Of a stretch of 37,297 nt of DNA, positions 1 to 7,836 are shown one piece after another. A model generated the notes under the pieces. It saw only the letters and a program-made list of their open reading frames with translations, made no database searches and was not told the origin of the DNA. Position numbers and translations under genes: made by a program. This stretch comes from Gammaproteobacteria bacterium (GTDB lineage Bacteria; Pseudomonadota; Gammaproteobacteria; VBWC01), in contig JAHFRU010000023.1 of NCBI GenBank assembly GCA_023266115.1, positions 1 through 37,297 of the forward strand, read 5' to 3'. The stretch's first letter is position 1. The number at the start of each line of letters is the position of its first letter.

Positions 1-183
1 CCAACTCGTCCAACCTCACAAACCCACGAAACTTAATATACTTTGCGGCAACGCTCAGGCTTTTGTTGACCATTTGTTCCGACTGCCGCTGTCCATATGA
101 CAAACCTTGAGGTGCCCCCTTTATGATCGGCCAACCGAGATGGCGGCACGAGCCACCACGCTCCGGCACCAATCGCCCGATGG

Positions 184-204
184 ATCCTGAAACAAGTTCA
201 GGAT
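184..204. repeat. Intergenic dyad repeat
   Basis: Perfect 8-bp arms ATCCTGAA and TTCAGGAT flank a 5-base loop. Similar 'cctgaaacaagttcagg' elements recur between genes in sphingomonad genomes, which I recall as general knowledge rather than from a search. It lies inside the Tn3-type element, 50 bases from its end. The remainder of bases 1-255 shows no convincing coding frame: all three forward frames stop early and none resembles a transposase C-terminus. Confidence 0.5.
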
Positions 205-255
205 GACGCAAGGCGGGGGCGCGATGTCCGCTCCCCACCCCTTCTTGCCGTTTCG

Positions 256-293
256 CTTAGGGTGTCATTTCGCCCTCAGCCGGAACCGACCCC
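256..293 (-). repeat. Tn3-family terminal inverted repeat, left
   Basis: Read on the minus strand this 38-bp segment starts GGGGTCGG and ends CCCTAAG, the GGGG...TAAG layout and exact length of Tn3-family ends. It matches 36772-36809 at 37 of 38 positions in inverted orientation. The outer end (GGGG) faces the plasmid genes, so the transposon body extends left out of the window. The five flanking bases are TCTAA (294-298); those next to the right copy are ATTTT, so no shared target duplication is visible. Confidence 0.85.
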
Positions 294-569
294 TCTAAGG
301 CGGACGGGATCGGGACGGGTTAGCTTCAGCTCGTGCGCAATGCCGTTCAGCGCTGCCCCAAGGTTTTGATGGGCGCCTATCAATCGGTTGGGCTCGGCCT
401 GGGCGTCGAACTCCAGATATTCCCACAGATAGAGCAATCGCCAGCGGGTGACTTTGCCGCGCATGAAGCGAAGGGCCGCGACGACTTCAGGGCCGGTTTG
501 CGGCGCCTCTGCGATGCGATCGGCCGCCAGCTCAAGGATTATAAAGGCGTCGTGGCTAGGGTCGCTCAA
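276..569 (-). CDS. Small hypothetical protein, 3' end replaced by Tn3 end
   Basis: A 97-residue protein of unknown function, predicted soluble and mostly helical with an acidic N-terminal half. Its ATG lies inside the last codons of the upstream 338-residue frame (14-base overlap), suggesting translational coupling. The last five residues (GVGSG) and the stop are encoded by the Tn3-family inverted repeat, so the native C-terminus has probably been lost and replaced by transposon sequence. I recognise no domain. It is called a gene because of the tight coupling and coherent composition; it may be non-functional after the insertion. Confidence 0.5.
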   Translation of the reverse strand: MSDPSHDAFIILELAADRIAEAPQTGPEVVAALRFMRGKVTRWRLLYLWEYLEFDAQAEPNRLIGAHQNLGAALNGIAHELKLTRPDPVRLRGVGSG

Positions 570-1560
570 CGCGATAGCTCTTCTCTACGCTGCCTGTTTC
601 GATTCCAGGATTGACGATCGCCGGCCGGACCCACGTTGTCCGATCGCCTAGCCGGCGGATATGACCTCGGCGCAGATGCGAGCGCTTAGAGCTGCCATCC
701 TGCGCGCCACGGTCCGAACGCCGAGCTTCGGCCGCCTCACCTGTGAGGGTCAAAACCTTATAATCGTAAAACGGTAGTTTCCCGGACTTGGCTCGCGCTC
801 GCGCAAGTTTCTCGGGAACGGGTACGTCGGCCTGCTCGACGTTGCTGCAATTCAGAACGGTGCAAAGCTGCACCATCATGATTTGCTCATCTAAAAGATT
901 GCCAAGCATTACCGATTTTATTTCGTTATCGGTCATCATCCCTTTCTCGCGCATCCCGGTTAGAACTACCGGCCGGAGAGGAACTAGCGACGATCGGATA
1001 GCCATCTTAGAGAGTTTTCGACCCTCTGCCGCTACATCCTCAAGCATCGCAAGCGAAGCGGGCGTATTGTAGCCGGTGACGCTGTTATAGGCTTGTTGGT
1101 CATACGCAACGTATGCGCCGCAACCGCTCACTTCCCAATGCTTCATGTCATCAATGTAATAGACTGCGATGACAAGAACGCCTGTTGTACCTTCGGGCGG
1201 TTTCTCGGCTCCTGGGAACTGGCTTAATACCTCGGCCGCTGACATCTCGATATAAAGACCGATCCGGCGCGACGATACCTCTTTGGTATCTGCAAGTCGC
1301 TGTTCGGGACGCGGCGGAAATGGTGCCTCTATCACTGTAACAGGGTAGGGGAGCTTTATCAGCTCCGCGTGTCTTTGATCAAAACCGGTAAGATCAAGCA
1401 ACTCGCCACGATCTGGGAGGATGAACTTAACAGCCTGGTCTAGATGATCCAGCGTCCAATCTACCAACGGTTCGGCCATTTCGGGGTATTTGGCGAACTC
1501 GTCTTGCTGGCGTTGAATATCCTCGATCGCATGGGCCGTATAATTGAGCCGGTCAGTCAT
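556..1560 (-). CDS. Phage/plasmid hypothetical protein with HLRRGHIRRL tail
   Basis: About 334 residues. The function is unknown, but the C-terminal stretch with SHLRRGHIRRL followed by TTWVRPAIVNPG resembles a tail found in many phage- and plasmid-encoded hypothetical proteins. The first two thirds hold a mixed alpha/beta segment with a strongly hydrophobic strand (GVLVIAVYYID). The ATG at 1560 begins MTDRLNYTAH; an in-frame TTG at 1572 immediately after the stop of the 54-residue gene would add four residues. The downstream gene overlaps its end. A nucleic-acid-associated role is a guess from the basic tail only. Confidence 0.6.
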   Translation of the reverse strand: MTDRLNYTAHAIEDIQRQQDEFAKYPEMAEPLVDWTLDHLDQAVKFILPDRGELLDLTGFDQRHAELIKLPYPVTVIEAPFPPRPEQRLADTKEVSSRRIGLYIEMSAAEVLSQFPGAEKPPEGTTGVLVIAVYYIDDMKHWEVSGCGAYVAYDQQAYNSVTGYNTPASLAMLEDVAAEGRKLSKMAIRSSLVPLRPVVLTGMREKGMMTDNEIKSVMLGNLLDEQIMMVQLCTVLNCSNVEQADVPVPEKLARARAKSGKLPFYDYKVLTLTGEAAEARRSDRGAQDGSSKRSHLRRGHIRRLGDRTTWVRPAIVNPGIETGSVEKSYRVERP

Positions 1561-1572
1561 CGCTCTATCCAA

Positions 1573-1737
1573 TCAGCTTCGGCCGCCCGATCGCCAGATC
1601 GATCCGAGAACGAGAAGGGCGCTTAGGCTCACGCCGCGCCTGGGCGCCTCTGCGGGCGGCCGGTCTTTGACGAACCACACATAGGCGATCAATGCGGGGA
1701 TGCCGACCACAAGGGCAATGATGTCATACCAAGCCAT
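1573..1737 (-). CDS. 54-residue membrane protein
   Basis: This short frame runs from the ATG at 1737 to a TGA at 1573, touching the next gene. The product starts MAWYDIIALVVGIPALIAY, one clear transmembrane helix, followed by a charged linker (VKDRPPAEAPRR) and a second short hydrophobic segment near the C-terminus (LSALLVLGSIW). A GGAGG ribosome-binding sequence lies about 12 bases before the ATG. Position, RBS and membrane pattern support a real gene. The function is unknown; the arrangement of small membrane protein then phage-like protein suggests one operon of three genes with those downstream. Confidence 0.55.
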   Translation of the reverse strand: MAWYDIIALVVGIPALIAYVWFVKDRPPAEAPRRGVSLSALLVLGSIWRSGGRS

Positions 1738-1918
1738 AATGCTACGTCCTCCGTCTTCCGTATATAGTGACGCTCGAACCGTTCCGAAAGCTCCATACTC
1801 GATAAGCTAGGCGCAACAGAAACCGCTTGCTCCTTTCGTGGAGCATTCGCGCCGGCAAGGCCGGTGCGTCCTACAGTTGTTTTAAGTGCTGCCGTCTGGG
1901 TTGTTCACCTCAAAGCGC

Positions 1919-1937
1919 GTTGGCCGGCTAGGCCAAC
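1919..1937. terminator. Hairpin downstream of rep candidate
   Basis: A perfect 7-bp stem, GTTGGCC and GGCCAAC, with a 5-base loop sits 8 bases past the stop of the winged-helix gene. There is no U-tract on either strand, so it may be a weak or Rho-assisted terminator or an mRNA-stabilising hairpin. The 180 bases to its left hold a smaller GC-rich hairpin and no gene. Confidence 0.4.
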
Positions 1938-1944
1938 TCCCTAT

Positions 1945-2643
1945 CTAATTAAACTTTAGGTTAGTTTCATTACGAGCCGTTGAATCACGTTGATTGACGG
2001 ACGCGCCAAGGCTCGCAATCGCAAGCTGAAGCTGGGGGTCTTTCGTCATGTCGGCAAAGGCTGCGCGATCTTCCTTCCGCCGCCACGCCTCGTCGGCCGG
2101 CAAGGGTGCCTCGCTCCATGTCGCCGCGACTTCTGACGGAACGGTGATCCGGTAGGCGTTCGAGGATTGTTCGAGCTGCGGCCCTTTGCGACCGCGCCGG
2201 CCTGTCTCGACGTAACGCCGTATCCATTGGATGAAACCGGCCTTAGCGAGCCGCGCCAACGCATCGTGAATCCCTTGGATGGAATGTCCGGTTTCCTGGG
2301 CGATCGTAGCGTGGGAGGGGTCGAGCTGGCCCGTCGCGGCATTTACCGTGCGCAGTAGATAGCGAAGGACACTCAACCCGGTGTCGCCTAGCGGGCCGTT
2401 CCGACGCCGGTTCCTCGCAAGCCGGTTCGCCCGCTTGCCTAGCCGCTCTGCCTGCTCGGCCGCGAACATGATCTTCGCGCGCAACCGCTTATGCAGGCGC
2501 GTGTAGAACGCGCCTTCATCGCCTCGACGCTGCGAGCCGGGGTGAACCTTCCAGCGGTTTTCGCTGGGGTTCACGATCCCGCCTATGAGGTCGCCGATCG
2601 CAAACGCACCGATCTGCGATGCGTGTTGCTCCATCCGTTCCAT
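1945..2643 (-). CDS. Winged-helix protein, putative plasmid replication initiator
   Basis: About 232 residues from the ATG at 2643 (MERMEQHASQIG), chosen because GGGGACGG lies just upstream and the residues encoded further 5' look non-protein-like. A basic helix-rich segment (residues 45-85) precedes a winged helix-turn-helix around residues 90-170, with LDPSHATIAQETGHSIQGIH as the HTH and a basic wing ending in KGPQLEQSSNAYRI. Proteins with this wing and the 'QSSNAYRI' motif occur as replication-associated or regulatory proteins on alphaproteobacterial plasmids. No other Rep-like gene is visible, so initiator is the best guess. Plain transcriptional regulator is the alternative. Confidence 0.55.
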   Translation of the reverse strand: MERMEQHASQIGAFAIGDLIGGIVNPSENRWKVHPGSQRRGDEGAFYTRLHKRLRAKIMFAAEQAERLGKRANRLARNRRRNGPLGDTGLSVLRYLLRTVNAATGQLDPSHATIAQETGHSIQGIHDALARLAKAGFIQWIRRYVETGRRGRKGPQLEQSSNAYRITVPSEVAATWSEAPLPADEAWRRKEDRAAFADMTKDPQLQLAIASLGASVNQRDSTARNETNLKFN

Positions 2644-2727
2644 CTTCCGTCCCCTATTGGGGCTGGGACCGGGGCAAAAAGAATCCGTGGCGCAAAACGC
2701 GCATCCTTGAACCGAAGCTCTGAAACG

Positions 2728-2822
2728 GCTATGTGAGGATCGTTGATTTGATCCGTGGAAGCCCTGGCAGGCTCTCACATAGCGTTTCTGGGATGCCCGG
2801 CCTTTGCGCCGGGCTTTCCTTT
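2728..2822 (+). ncRNA. Candidate structured RNA upstream of rep
   Basis: The sequence can fold as a three-way junction. The outer stem is 10 bp (GCTATGTGAG at 2728-2737 with CTCACATAGC at 2774-2783); inside it are GGATC/GATCC (2737-2754) and AGCC/GGCT (2760-2773). A hairpin with a U-rich tail follows at 2795-2822 on the plus strand, antisense to the leader of the winged-helix gene. This resembles a counter-transcribed RNA controlling plasmid copy number. I see no strong promoter. Alternatives are a structured rep mRNA leader on the minus strand or a double-stranded binding site. Confidence 0.35.
2795..2822 (+). terminator. Rho-independent terminator, plus strand
   Basis: Perfect 7-bp stem GCCCGGC/GCCGGGC with a 6-base loop, followed by TTTCCTTT on the plus strand. 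No U-tract follows on the minus strand. No annotated plus-strand gene precedes it, which is the main argument for an antisense transcript here. Confidence 0.55.
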
Positions 2823-2828
2823 ATGTGG

Positions 2829-3308
2829 TCACAACCCAAGTTCCTTAGTCAGTGCTGGGTAGGCGAGCGCGGTGCGTAACACCTGCTCGATCGCCTGTGA
2901 GCGATTCTTAAAACCTTTGGCTGCGGCGATGCTGTCCAGCAGCTCGGCCGAGCTGGGCGACACGGAAACCCGCACGCGATCGGGATCGGCGCCCGGTAGC
3001 TCGTCCAGGATCAAGGCGACGGCATCGGACCTATTACGGAAACCGCGCGCCTTCTTGAACGCGTCCACCCTCTCGGCCGCTGCCTTCGGGATCATCAAAA
3101 CAACCTGAACTATACCGGCCTTGGTCGCCCTGGCGCGGTGGTTAGCTACGTGAGTGCGGACGCGCTGCCGCTTCTCCTGGCGCGCTTCTTCGCGCACAGA
3201 GGGGGGCACAGGGTCCAGCTCAAAGGGTTGATTCGTCTCCACGGACTGGATTGCTACGCTAGAACACCGGGTGAAGCAAAGCGGTAAATTACACGTAAGC
3301 CTTGGCAC
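2829..3308 (-). CDS. Tandem ribbon-helix-helix regulator
   Basis: Up to 159 residues, with two ribbon-helix-helix-like repeats in the C-terminal two thirds. The first is near VQVVLMIPKAAAERVDAFKK plus FRNRSDAVALIL, the second near DRVRVSVSPSSAELLDSIAA plus FKNRSQAIEQVL. Two RHH units in one chain would let a monomer form a pseudo-dimer on DNA. The N-terminal 60 residues are basic and low in structure, and the start is uncertain: GTG at 3308 gives the longest form, GTG at 3242 a shorter one. It faces away from a second RHH gene, so both probably read from the 3243-3366 interval. It may regulate replication or the transfer operon. Confidence 0.65.
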   Translation of the reverse strand: MPRLTCNLPLCFTRCSSVAIQSVETNQPFELDPVPPSVREEARQEKRQRVRTHVANHRARATKAGIVQVVLMIPKAAAERVDAFKKARGFRNRSDAVALILDELPGADPDRVRVSVSPSSAELLDSIAAAKGFKNRSQAIEQVLRTALAYPALTKELGL

Positions 3309-3366
3309 AGGGGGCTATAAGTTACCGGGTTCTCTCCCTACGCGGAATCTCACACTGTCGTTGGCT

Positions 3367-3537
3367 ATGCGTTGGGAAAAGAAAACGGAGCAAGTAAGGG
3401 TATCGCTGTCGGTGTCCGACGTGGAGCTGATTGACCAATATGCCGAACGGAAACGCATTCTGACCCGCCCCGAGGCCATCCGTCGATTGCTTCATGAGGG
3501 CTTGGTCGCCGTAGGCTCGTTGCCTGCCGATGAGTAA
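3367..3537 (+). CDS. Small ribbon-helix-helix protein
   Basis: 56 residues from the ATG at 3367 (MRWEKKTEQVRVSLSVSDVE). A single RHH fold is clear: strand VRVSLSV, helix DVELIDQYAERK, turn, helix RPEAIRRLLHEGL. An in-frame extension back to 3271 exists but looks unlike protein. Such proteins act as dimeric transcriptional repressors or antitoxins. The next gene starts 6 bases after its stop, so the two are probably co-transcribed, with the T4SS operon following in the same direction. Confidence 0.65.
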   Translation: MRWEKKTEQVRVSLSVSDVELIDQYAERKRILTRPEAIRRLLHEGLVAVGSLPADE

Positions 3538-3543
3538 CCGCGC

Positions 3544-3849
3544 GTGACACCCACAATCCGGGAGCGCCAGCTATCCAGTATGCGACCGCCTAACGGGATC
3601 GTGACTGCGGCGCGACTGTGCGAAAGTCTCGACGGTCTGTGGACCACGCAAGTCCGTGTGTCGTGGCGCCCCGAAGATTGGTTAACAGTTTACGACTATT
3701 CGGGGTCGAACGCCCGAACCTACAAGTCTGCGAGCCTAGCCGTCGAACACGTCCGGAGTGGTTATCGCTACTTCGGGCAAGTGATACTTGAGACGCAACG
3801 GCGCGAAGACAGCCCGCCGCGCCCGAAGAGGCGCAGCGACACCCTATAA
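3544..3849 (+). CDS. Hypothetical protein between RHH gene and virB1
   Basis: 101 residues from a GTG at 3544; an ATG at 3580 is an alternative. No domain recognised. The core (TAARLCESLDGLWTTQVRVS, then DWLTVYDYSGSNARTYKSA) looks like a small alpha/beta fold, and the tail is basic and proline-rich (SPPRPKRRSDTL). It sits just downstream of the RHH gene. A partner protein or toxin is possible but nothing in the sequence shows it. Confidence 0.45.
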   Translation: MTPTIRERQLSSMRPPNGIVTAARLCESLDGLWTTQVRVSWRPEDWLTVYDYSGSNARTYKSASLAVEHVRSGYRYFGQVILETQRREDSPPRPKRRSDTL

Positions 3850-4017
3850 GGTCCATTCCCGACCGAATTTTATTTCGGTTTGTGGCATTATGGCAATATC
3901 TATGTCGTTCTGATTCGTTCATGCTGCGGTCATGGTCCGAAAGGGTCAGGCGATAGCGTGTGAGTCTCATATGTCGAATTGTTGTGATTATCCGTCGTTT
4001 TGTGATAAACGAACGGA
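3850..4017 (+). promoter_or_regulatory. Leader and operator region of the virB operon
   Basis: This 168-base AT-richer gap precedes virB1. It contains an imperfect hairpin ACCGAA...TTCGGT (3863-3880) and, directly before the virB1 start, an imperfect inverted repeat (3992-4016: CCGTCGTTT and AAACGAACGG around tgtgat). A repressor bound there would cover the translation start. The RHH proteins encoded just upstream are the natural candidate binders; that link is inference. Confidence 0.45.
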
Positions 4018-4752
4018 ATGATCCTATCCCTCGCCGTCGCGGCTGGTCTGGCCGATAAATGCGCGCCCCGAGTGGCGCGCGAAACAATCCTGTCTGTAGC
4101 GTATCACGAGAGCCGGTTTGATACCCTGGCGATCGGCGACAATACGGGCCGCAAGAGCATCCATCCCAAAAGCCGGATGGAGGCCGTAGCCATCGCGCAA
4201 GACTTGATCGCTCGGGGTCACTCGATCGACATGGGTATCGGCCAAGTGAACAACCGGACCGCTGCCCGCCTGGGCCTTACGATCTTCTCCGCGTTCGATG
4301 CCTGCGCCAACATGGCCGCCGCTGGTAAGCTCATGGAGGCGAACTATCAGAGCGTCGCCAAGAAGGGCGGCAATACGCAGCAAGCGGTCGCGGCGATGCT
4401 GTCGATGTATAACACCGGCAACACATGGCGCGGCTTCGGCAATGGTTACGTCGGCTCGGTTTACCGCGTGGCCGCCAACATCGTTTCCAAGCTCGGCAAA
4501 ACAACGCGCGTCGATGTCGATCCGCGCGCCCTCGATCCGGTCGAGGCAGTAACCCCTATTCCTGTCGCGACGGTCCAGCCTTCAGCGCTGGCCGGTGATC
4601 CGCGCTCGATCCCAATGGGGTCGCCACTTTCCCCAATGGGGTCACCACTTCCGGCGCCCGTCGCGCCTGCTCCAATTCCAACGCCGGCACCACCGCCGGC
4701 ATGGATAGCGTTCGGCAATCCCTCGAACGTGATGGTCTTCGGGTCACGCTGA
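4018..4752 (+). CDS. virB1: VirB1 lytic transglycosylase
   Basis: 244 residues. VirB1 opens the peptidoglycan for assembly of the type IV secretion channel. The SLT-like fold is visible: catalytic Glu31 in VAYHESRFD, DMGIGQVNN at residues 71-79, and AMLSMYNTGN at about 125-134. After residue 165 the chain becomes Pro/Ala-rich with a PMGSPLSPMGSPLP repeat, as in VirB1 proteins whose tail is processed or spans the periplasm. The N-terminus (MILSLAVAAGLADK) is only mildly hydrophobic, so export is not certain. It is first in the T4SS operon, 34 bases before virB2. Confidence 0.9.
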   Translation: MILSLAVAAGLADKCAPRVARETILSVAYHESRFDTLAIGDNTGRKSIHPKSRMEAVAIAQDLIARGHSIDMGIGQVNNRTAARLGLTIFSAFDACANMAAAGKLMEANYQSVAKKGGNTQQAVAAMLSMYNTGNTWRGFGNGYVGSVYRVAANIVSKLGKTTRVDVDPRALDPVEAVTPIPVATVQPSALAGDPRSIPMGSPLSPMGSPLPAPVAPAPIPTPAPPPAWIAFGNPSNVMVFGSR

Positions 4753-4786
4753 CCCGTCGTCGTTAAACCCCAAAGGAGAAGTCCCA

Positions 4787-5086
4787 ATGAGTGGAAAGAA
4801 GAGCATCCTCCGGCAACCGGCCTTTTGGGCGATGGTGGCGCTGGTCACGCTGACCGCTACGGAACCGGCCCATGCGCAGACGGCCAACATTCAGAGCTTT
4901 GCGGACAACATCAAAAGCTGGCTGACCGGCGCGCTCGCTAAGAGCATCGCAGTCATTGCGCTTGCCGTGTGCGGCTATCGCTTCTTCTCCGGCCGCGCCA
5001 GCGCCGGCCCCCTGGTTGCCGTTCTCGGCGGTATCGCGCTGATCTTCGGCGCCGATTACATCCTTAACACGATGACCGGGGGCTGA
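4787..5086 (+). CDS. virB2: VirB2 major pilin
   Basis: 99 residues. The signal peptide ends at THE motif AHA|Q near residue 30, followed by two hydrophobic helices (KSIAVIALAVCGYRFF and AGPLVAVLGGIALIFGADYI) joined by a short polar loop, the pilin topology. It is preceded by AAAGGAGAAG, a strong ribosome-binding sequence suited to high expression of a structural subunit. VirB2 subunits form the extracellular T-pilus of the conjugation machine. virB3 follows one base later. Confidence 0.9.
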   Translation: MSGKKSILRQPAFWAMVALVTLTATEPAHAQTANIQSFADNIKSWLTGALAKSIAVIALAVCGYRFFSGRASAGPLVAVLGGIALIFGADYILNTMTGG

Positions 5087-5087
5087 T

Positions 5088-5420
5088 TTGTCCGACGAAG
5101 AGCCCCTAATCGTGGAGCCGGTCTATCTGGCCCTGTCACGGCCGGTAATGTGGTTGGGGCTGCCGATCGAAGCGGCGCTGTTGATCGCAATGGCCGCCGT
5201 CTTGGCCCTGCTCTTCGCTAACCCGCTCTATGCGGTTGGCGTGGGCGGGGCCGGGTTCGTGGCTGCACGTTTGATCGTGCGACACGAACCCAACGCCTTC
5301 CGCCTTCTCAATCTCGCGATGCGGACCAAGTGGGCCAACCGCGATCGTGGCCGGTGGGGCGGTAGCAGCTATTCGCCGCTGCCGGTCGCACCTCTCAAGC
5401 GCAAAGGCTTCCGCTGGTGA
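5088..5420 (+). CDS. virB3: VirB3 inner-membrane component
   Basis: 110 residues from a TTG one base after the virB2 stop. VirB3 is a small inner-membrane protein that works with VirB4 in pilus biogenesis. Two adjacent hydrophobic segments (IEAALLIAMAAVLALLFA, then LYAVGVGGAGFVAARLIV) are followed by the conserved-looking HEPNAFRLLNLAM. The C-terminus is basic. It overlaps virB4 by 4 bases, and these two proteins are fused in some systems. Confidence 0.88.
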   Translation: MSDEEPLIVEPVYLALSRPVMWLGLPIEAALLIAMAAVLALLFANPLYAVGVGGAGFVAARLIVRHEPNAFRLLNLAMRTKWANRDRGRWGGSSYSPLPVAPLKRKGFRW

Positions 5421-7825
5421 AATCTAAAAAGCTCGAACGTGCCGGCACGCCATCTTACAAGATGGCCGCTCGCGAGAAAGAACCGTCTGAATTTCTCCCC
5501 TATGCACGTCACGCAGACGAGGGCGCCATCGTTACCGATGGTGGCGCCCTTATCGCCGTGTTGCAGCTCCAAGGCGCTTCATTCGAGACGCTCGATCAAG
5601 GCGACCTCAATGGGATGCACGAAAAGATAAACGCGACGCTGCGGAATCTTTCAGATGAACGTGTCGAGTGGGTCACGCATACGATCCGGACGCGAAGCGA
5701 TGCCTATCCATCGGGCGTCTTCAAATCAGAGTTCGCGCGCATGTTCGATGAAGCCTACCGGCGCCGGACTGCGGGTGAACATGGTTTCATCAACGAACTT
5801 TACCTTTCCATCGTGGAAAAGCCGGCGGTCGGTGCAGCCGACAAAATCGCCGTTGCGTTTGGTGGCCTGTTCAACAAGCGCGAGAAGGTAGACGAGTTTA
5901 CGAACGTAGAAGTTGAACGCCTGCAACGCTTCAATGAGCGCGTACAGGAAACCATGAAGCTCCTGGGCCGGTTTTCGCCGCGTCACCTCAAGCTCTATGA
6001 GTTCAACGATCTTACCTTTTCGGAACCGCTAGAGGTATTCGAACTAATCTTGATGGGCCGGCGTCGCCGCGTGCCGCTGGTTCGCGGGCACCTGGGCTCG
6101 GCGCTCTACGGTGATCGCCTGATATTCGGTGCAGAGCTGGGCGAAGTTCGAGCGCACGACAGGAGCCATTTTTTCGGCATCTTCGGCATTCGTGAATATC
6201 CAGCAGCTACCCGGCCGGGTCAGCTCGACGCGCTTTTGAGCGCCAATTATCAGTGCTGCATTACCCAGAGCTGGGCGCCAAAAGCTCGCTCGGAAAGCGC
6301 CGAGAAAGTTAGGAAGGTTCGCCGCCAGCTAATCGCCACCGACGACGATTCCCGAAGCTCGCAAGAGGCGTTGGACGAGGCGTCGGACGATCTGGCGAAC
6401 GGCTATTTCGTCATGGGTGAACATCATTTCAGCCTCGCCGTGTTCGGCGATACCGTCCGCGATCTGAACGACAAGCTGTCGGCCGCGCGAAGTCTCATGG
6501 CTGACGCTGGGCTGGTTGCCGTTCGCGAAGAGAGCGCGAACGAGGCCGCGTGGTGGGCACAGCTCCCCGGCAATTCGCGTTGGCGGCCTCGGCCGGCAAT
6601 GGTCACGTCGCGCAACTTCGCGGCGCTGTCGCCCTTCCACACCTATCCAGCAGGGAAAGCTGACGGCAACCATTGGGGGCCGGCGATCATGATGTTTCAG
6701 ACGACGGCGCTCTCGTCCTATTACTTTAGCTTCCATGTCCATGATGTCGGATTTACCGGCGTGATCGGCCCTACGGGCTCGGGTAAGACGGTCGGGCTCA
6801 ACGCCTTGATGGCGATGACGGAGAAGACCGGCGCCCGTCAGATTTTTGTCGATAAGGATCGCGGCGCCGAAATCTATATTCGGGCCTCGGGCGGTACATA
6901 TCTGGCACTCAAGAACGGTCAGCCTACCGGCTTCGCGCCGCTCAAGGGCGGCGAATACACCACGCACTTTAGATCGTTCCTCGGGCGGTTCATCCGCCAG
7001 CTCGTCAAGATCGACGGCAAGCCCTTTTCGGTTGCTGAAGAGAGACTGATTGACGAGGGCCTGGTCGCGCTCGGCCGCCTGCCTATCGAGCTGCGCACGT
7101 TCGGCGAGCTGCGCGAAGTGCTTGGCTTCCGCGATGCGGAAGGCATTGGCGCCCGTCTAGAGCGCTGGGCGCAAGGCGGCGCCCTTGGTTGGGTCTTCGA
7201 TAACGAAGAGGATCTAGTCAGCCTGGAAGGGCGGTTTGTCGGGTTCGATATGACCGACTTTCTCGATAACGCGGAAGTCCGCACGCCGATCATGATGTAT
7301 ATGTTCGAGCGCATCGACGGTCTGCTCGAAAAGAAAGAAAAGCTCGTCGTCGTCATCGACGAGTTTTGGAAGGCCCTCGGCGACCCGCAATTTCAGACCT
7401 ACGTTGAAAATGCGCTTTTAACTTGGCGCAAGCTCAACGCCTTCCTGATTTTCGCAACGCAGAACCCAGAACATGCGCTGCGCTCGCCGATCGCGAGCAG
7501 CATCATAGGACAGACACCGACCTGGATTCTCTTCCCGAACCCGCGCGCGAATGAGGAAGATTACCGGGGCGGCCTTGGTCTTACTGCCAAGGAATATCGG
7601 CTCATTCGATATGAGCTGGTGCCGGAATCTCGCCAATTCCTAATCAAGCAGGGGCAAGATTCCATCGTCGTGAAGCTCGACCTCAATGGAATGGACGACA
7701 TTCTTGCGATCTTGTCGGGCCGTGCATCGACTGTCGAGCTAGTCGATGAACTTCGCGCCGAGCTGGGCGACGATCCAAAGGATTGGATGCCAGCGTTTCA
7801 AGCAAAGCGTTTGGGTTTACGATGA
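5417..7825 (+). CDS. virB4: VirB4 ATPase
   Basis: 802 residues, usual VirB4 size. It is the large hexameric ATPase at the cytoplasmic base of the T4SS that powers pilus assembly and substrate transfer. Walker A is VIGPTGSGKT near residue 450 and Walker B is VVVIDEFWKAL near residue 647; FATQNPEHAL follows as the usual sensor-like segment. The N-terminal half carries the CagE/TrbE/VirB-type region. It starts at a GTG overlapping the virB3 stop and ends 11 bases before virB5. Confidence 0.95.
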   Translation: MKSKKLERAGTPSYKMAAREKEPSEFLPYARHADEGAIVTDGGALIAVLQLQGASFETLDQGDLNGMHEKINATLRNLSDERVEWVTHTIRTRSDAYPSGVFKSEFARMFDEAYRRRTAGEHGFINELYLSIVEKPAVGAADKIAVAFGGLFNKREKVDEFTNVEVERLQRFNERVQETMKLLGRFSPRHLKLYEFNDLTFSEPLEVFELILMGRRRRVPLVRGHLGSALYGDRLIFGAELGEVRAHDRSHFFGIFGIREYPAATRPGQLDALLSANYQCCITQSWAPKARSESAEKVRKVRRQLIATDDDSRSSQEALDEASDDLANGYFVMGEHHFSLAVFGDTVRDLNDKLSAARSLMADAGLVAVREESANEAAWWAQLPGNSRWRPRPAMVTSRNFAALSPFHTYPAGKADGNHWGPAIMMFQTTALSSYYFSFHVHDVGFTGVIGPTGSGKTVGLNALMAMTEKTGARQIFVDKDRGAEIYIRASGGTYLALKNGQPTGFAPLKGGEYTTHFRSFLGRFIRQLVKIDGKPFSVAEERLIDEGLVALGRLPIELRTFGELREVLGFRDAEGIGARLERWAQGGALGWVFDNEEDLVSLEGRFVGFDMTDFLDNAEVRTPIMMYMFERIDGLLEKKEKLVVVIDEFWKALGDPQFQTYVENALLTWRKLNAFLIFATQNPEHALRSPIASSIIGQTPTWILFPNPRANEEDYRGGLGLTAKEYRLIRYELVPESRQFLIKQGQDSIVVKLDLNGMDDILAILSGRASTVELVDELRAELGDDPKDWMPAFQAKRLGLR

Positions 7826-7836
7826 AAGGAAACGAC

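Noticed and set aside
1-255. A transposase C-terminus next to the left Tn3 end
   Set aside because: All forward frames stop early and none shows transposase-like residues; the coding part must lie further outside.
2728-2783. The cloverleaf-like fold as a tRNA
   Set aside because: It is too short, with no T-arm, anticodon arm or CCA-type acceptor end.
7783-7836. Longer VirB5 start at a TTG
   Set aside because: It would put 18 residues before the signal peptide and overlap virB4; the ATG at 7837 has a good RBS.
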